Shown here one piece after another: positions 24,534 to 25,152 of a stretch of DNA of 25,152 nucleotides. The DNA lies in assembly GCA_017435025.1 (NCBI GenBank), contig JAFSFU010000109.1, positions 1 through 25,152 of the forward strand, read 5' to 3'. The DNA is from Lachnospiraceae bacterium. Its GTDB lineage: Bacteria > Bacillota_A > Clostridia > Lachnospirales > Lachnospiraceae. The translations under genes were made by a program, and so were the position numbers. Position 1 is the first letter of the stretch; each line of letters starts with the position of its first letter. A model generated the notes under the pieces. That model had not been told where the DNA came from and did not search any database. It saw nothing but the letters and a program-made list of their open reading frames with translations.

Positions 24534-24977
24534 ATGAACAGGATAAACGTAAATATATCAGCACCGAATCTCATAAACATTTGTGTAGATTGTACGTTTG
24601 GTCACAATTATACAGGTCGTCTTTATCATAAATATCAGATGGAGCCGGAGAGGTTCCGTGATATCGGACAGCTTTTGGGTCTGGTTGAAATGGTCTGTGA
24701 TATGAGCGGATATCCGCAAAGTACGACGCAGGATCGTTCATTTCGGAAAAAGCAGGAGAATACATCAGGAAAGGGGGCTTCACAGGTGGCGGACATGAAT
24801 GAGATGTTAGAGCAAAAGGGTGACCTTGCAACTTTTGTAGTGCATGTAAAATATAGACAGCATTCTACATGGCAAGGTGAAGTGGTTTGGGCTGAAAAGA
24901 ATGAAAAAAGAACATTCCGTAGTGCGCTGGAACTGCTGAAGCTGATTGACAATTCTTTGGATGATGAAGAATCGTAA
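24534..24977 (+). CDS. Uncharacterised small cytoplasmic protein S2, paralogue of S1
   Basis: This protein of about 147 residues has no signal peptide. ATG 24534 is preferred over the in-frame ATG at 24525 because GAAGGA then sits 8 bases upstream and the start matches S1. It shares INISAPNL, GRLYHKY, MCDMSGYPQS, DLATFVVHVK, RQHSTWQGEVVWAEKNEK and FRSALELLKLID with S1; only the middle (residues about 65-85) varies. It lies downstream of TED protein F, whereas S1 lies upstream of A, so the pairing of a TED gene with this family is kept although the order is reversed. Function is unknown. A cytoplasmic role in control or export of the partner is possible, but nothing in the sequence proves it. 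Confidence 0.85.
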   Translation: MNRINVNISAPNLINICVDCTFGHNYTGRLYHKYQMEPERFRDIGQLLGLVEMVCDMSGYPQSTTQDRSFRKKQENTSGKGASQVADMNEMLEQKGDLATFVVHVKYRQHSTWQGEVVWAEKNEKRTFRSALELLKLIDNSLDDEES

Positions 24978-24991
24978 ATAATGATAAAAAG

Positions 24992-25011
24992 CTCTCGTAG
25001 AGATACGAGAG
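24992..25011 (+). terminator. Hairpin after S2
   Basis: CTCTCGTA (24992-24999) pairs with TACGAGAG (25004-25011) around GAGA, with A5 before it but no T-tract after it. It may act together with the stronger hairpin that follows. Confidence 0.5.
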
Positions 25012-25025
25012 TTCAGACTGTAGAC

Positions 25026-25062
25026 AAAACGGTGTCTGATCGTTACGATCAGACACCGTTTT
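25026..25062. terminator. 17-bp perfect hairpin, probably a bidirectional terminator
   Basis: AAAACGGTGTCTGATCG (25026-25042) is the exact complement of 25046-25062 around a TTA loop, with A4 and T4 at the base. Outer GTAGA/TCTAC bases extend the symmetry. It ends the right cluster and could also serve a gene coming from the right edge. Confidence 0.8.
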
Positions 25063-25111
25063 CTACATAGTTAGATTTTAAACCTCAAAAATGGCTCAAA
25101 CGAAGCATCTA

Positions 25112-25150
25112 TTATGCCTCACAAAGCTCATATCTTTGCTGCATTCTTGC
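25112..25150 (-). CDS. Possible 3' end of a minus-strand gene entering from the right edge
   Basis: On the minus strand one frame from the edge reads ARMQQRYELCEA and then stops (25112-25114). The bidirectional-looking hairpin at 25026-25062 would fit a convergent gene. Twelve codons are too few to be sure; the frame could be chance. Confidence 0.25.
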   Translation of the reverse strand, partial: ARMQQRYELCEA

Positions 25151-25152
25151 TA

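Overview
The window looks like a low-GC Gram-positive gut anaerobe, most probably a member of the Lachnospiraceae (Clostridia). The signs are LPxTG-type surface proteins, strong AAGGAGG-like ribosome binding sites, an Rpn-type nuclease with an EGRREG-like tail and a glycine-rich clostripain homologue. The genus cannot be fixed from the sequence alone.

Layout, left to right. (1) 2-1012: the 3' part of a BTAD/SARP-like regulator whose start lies outside the window. (2) 1108-3963: an operon of a small uncharacterised cytoplasmic protein (S1) and a large secreted thioester-domain (TED) protein (A). (3) 4114-13008: three more large wall-anchored proteins, each with its own promoter: TED protein B, a vWA/CnaB protein with a His/Cys-rich N-terminus (C), and TED protein D. 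(4) 13325-14344: an Rpn/PD-(D/E)xK nuclease gene. (5) 14442-16946: a membrane-anchored clostripain-family (C11) protease. (6) 17056-18150: a divergent pair of phage-like regulators, an XRE/S24 repressor on the minus strand and a small Cro-like protein on the plus strand. The Cro-like gene is followed 15 bases later by a second, complete BTAD regulator (18166-19392). (7) 19559-24977: TED proteins E and F, then S2, a paralogue of S1. Terminator hairpins close the window.

Five proteins (A, B, D, E, F) share one architecture: a signal peptide cut at residue 28, an acidic Thr/Glu-rich stretch, a TED with paired Cys and Gln, a conserved beta-rich domain, a Gly/Asn/Asp linker, a 15-residue tandem (V/I)PL repeat and an LPMTG sortase signal. 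The vWA protein C has the same ends. No sortase is present in the window.

The main observation is regulatory. The promoters of all six surface-protein transcription units share one layout: two 8-base half-sites 12 bases apart around a TTTC/TTCC core, then exactly 9 bases to a TATRNT -10 box. This is the arrangement described for SARP activators, direct repeats over the -35 region with the last repeat about 8 bases from the -10, and BTAD regulators are encoded at the start and in the middle of the locus. In four cases the operator is folded into the terminator hairpin of the preceding gene. I infer a cascade: S24-like repressor and Cro-like protein act on the consensus promoter at 17821-17849, which makes BTAD2, and BTAD2 (with or without BTAD1) switches on the surface-protein genes together.
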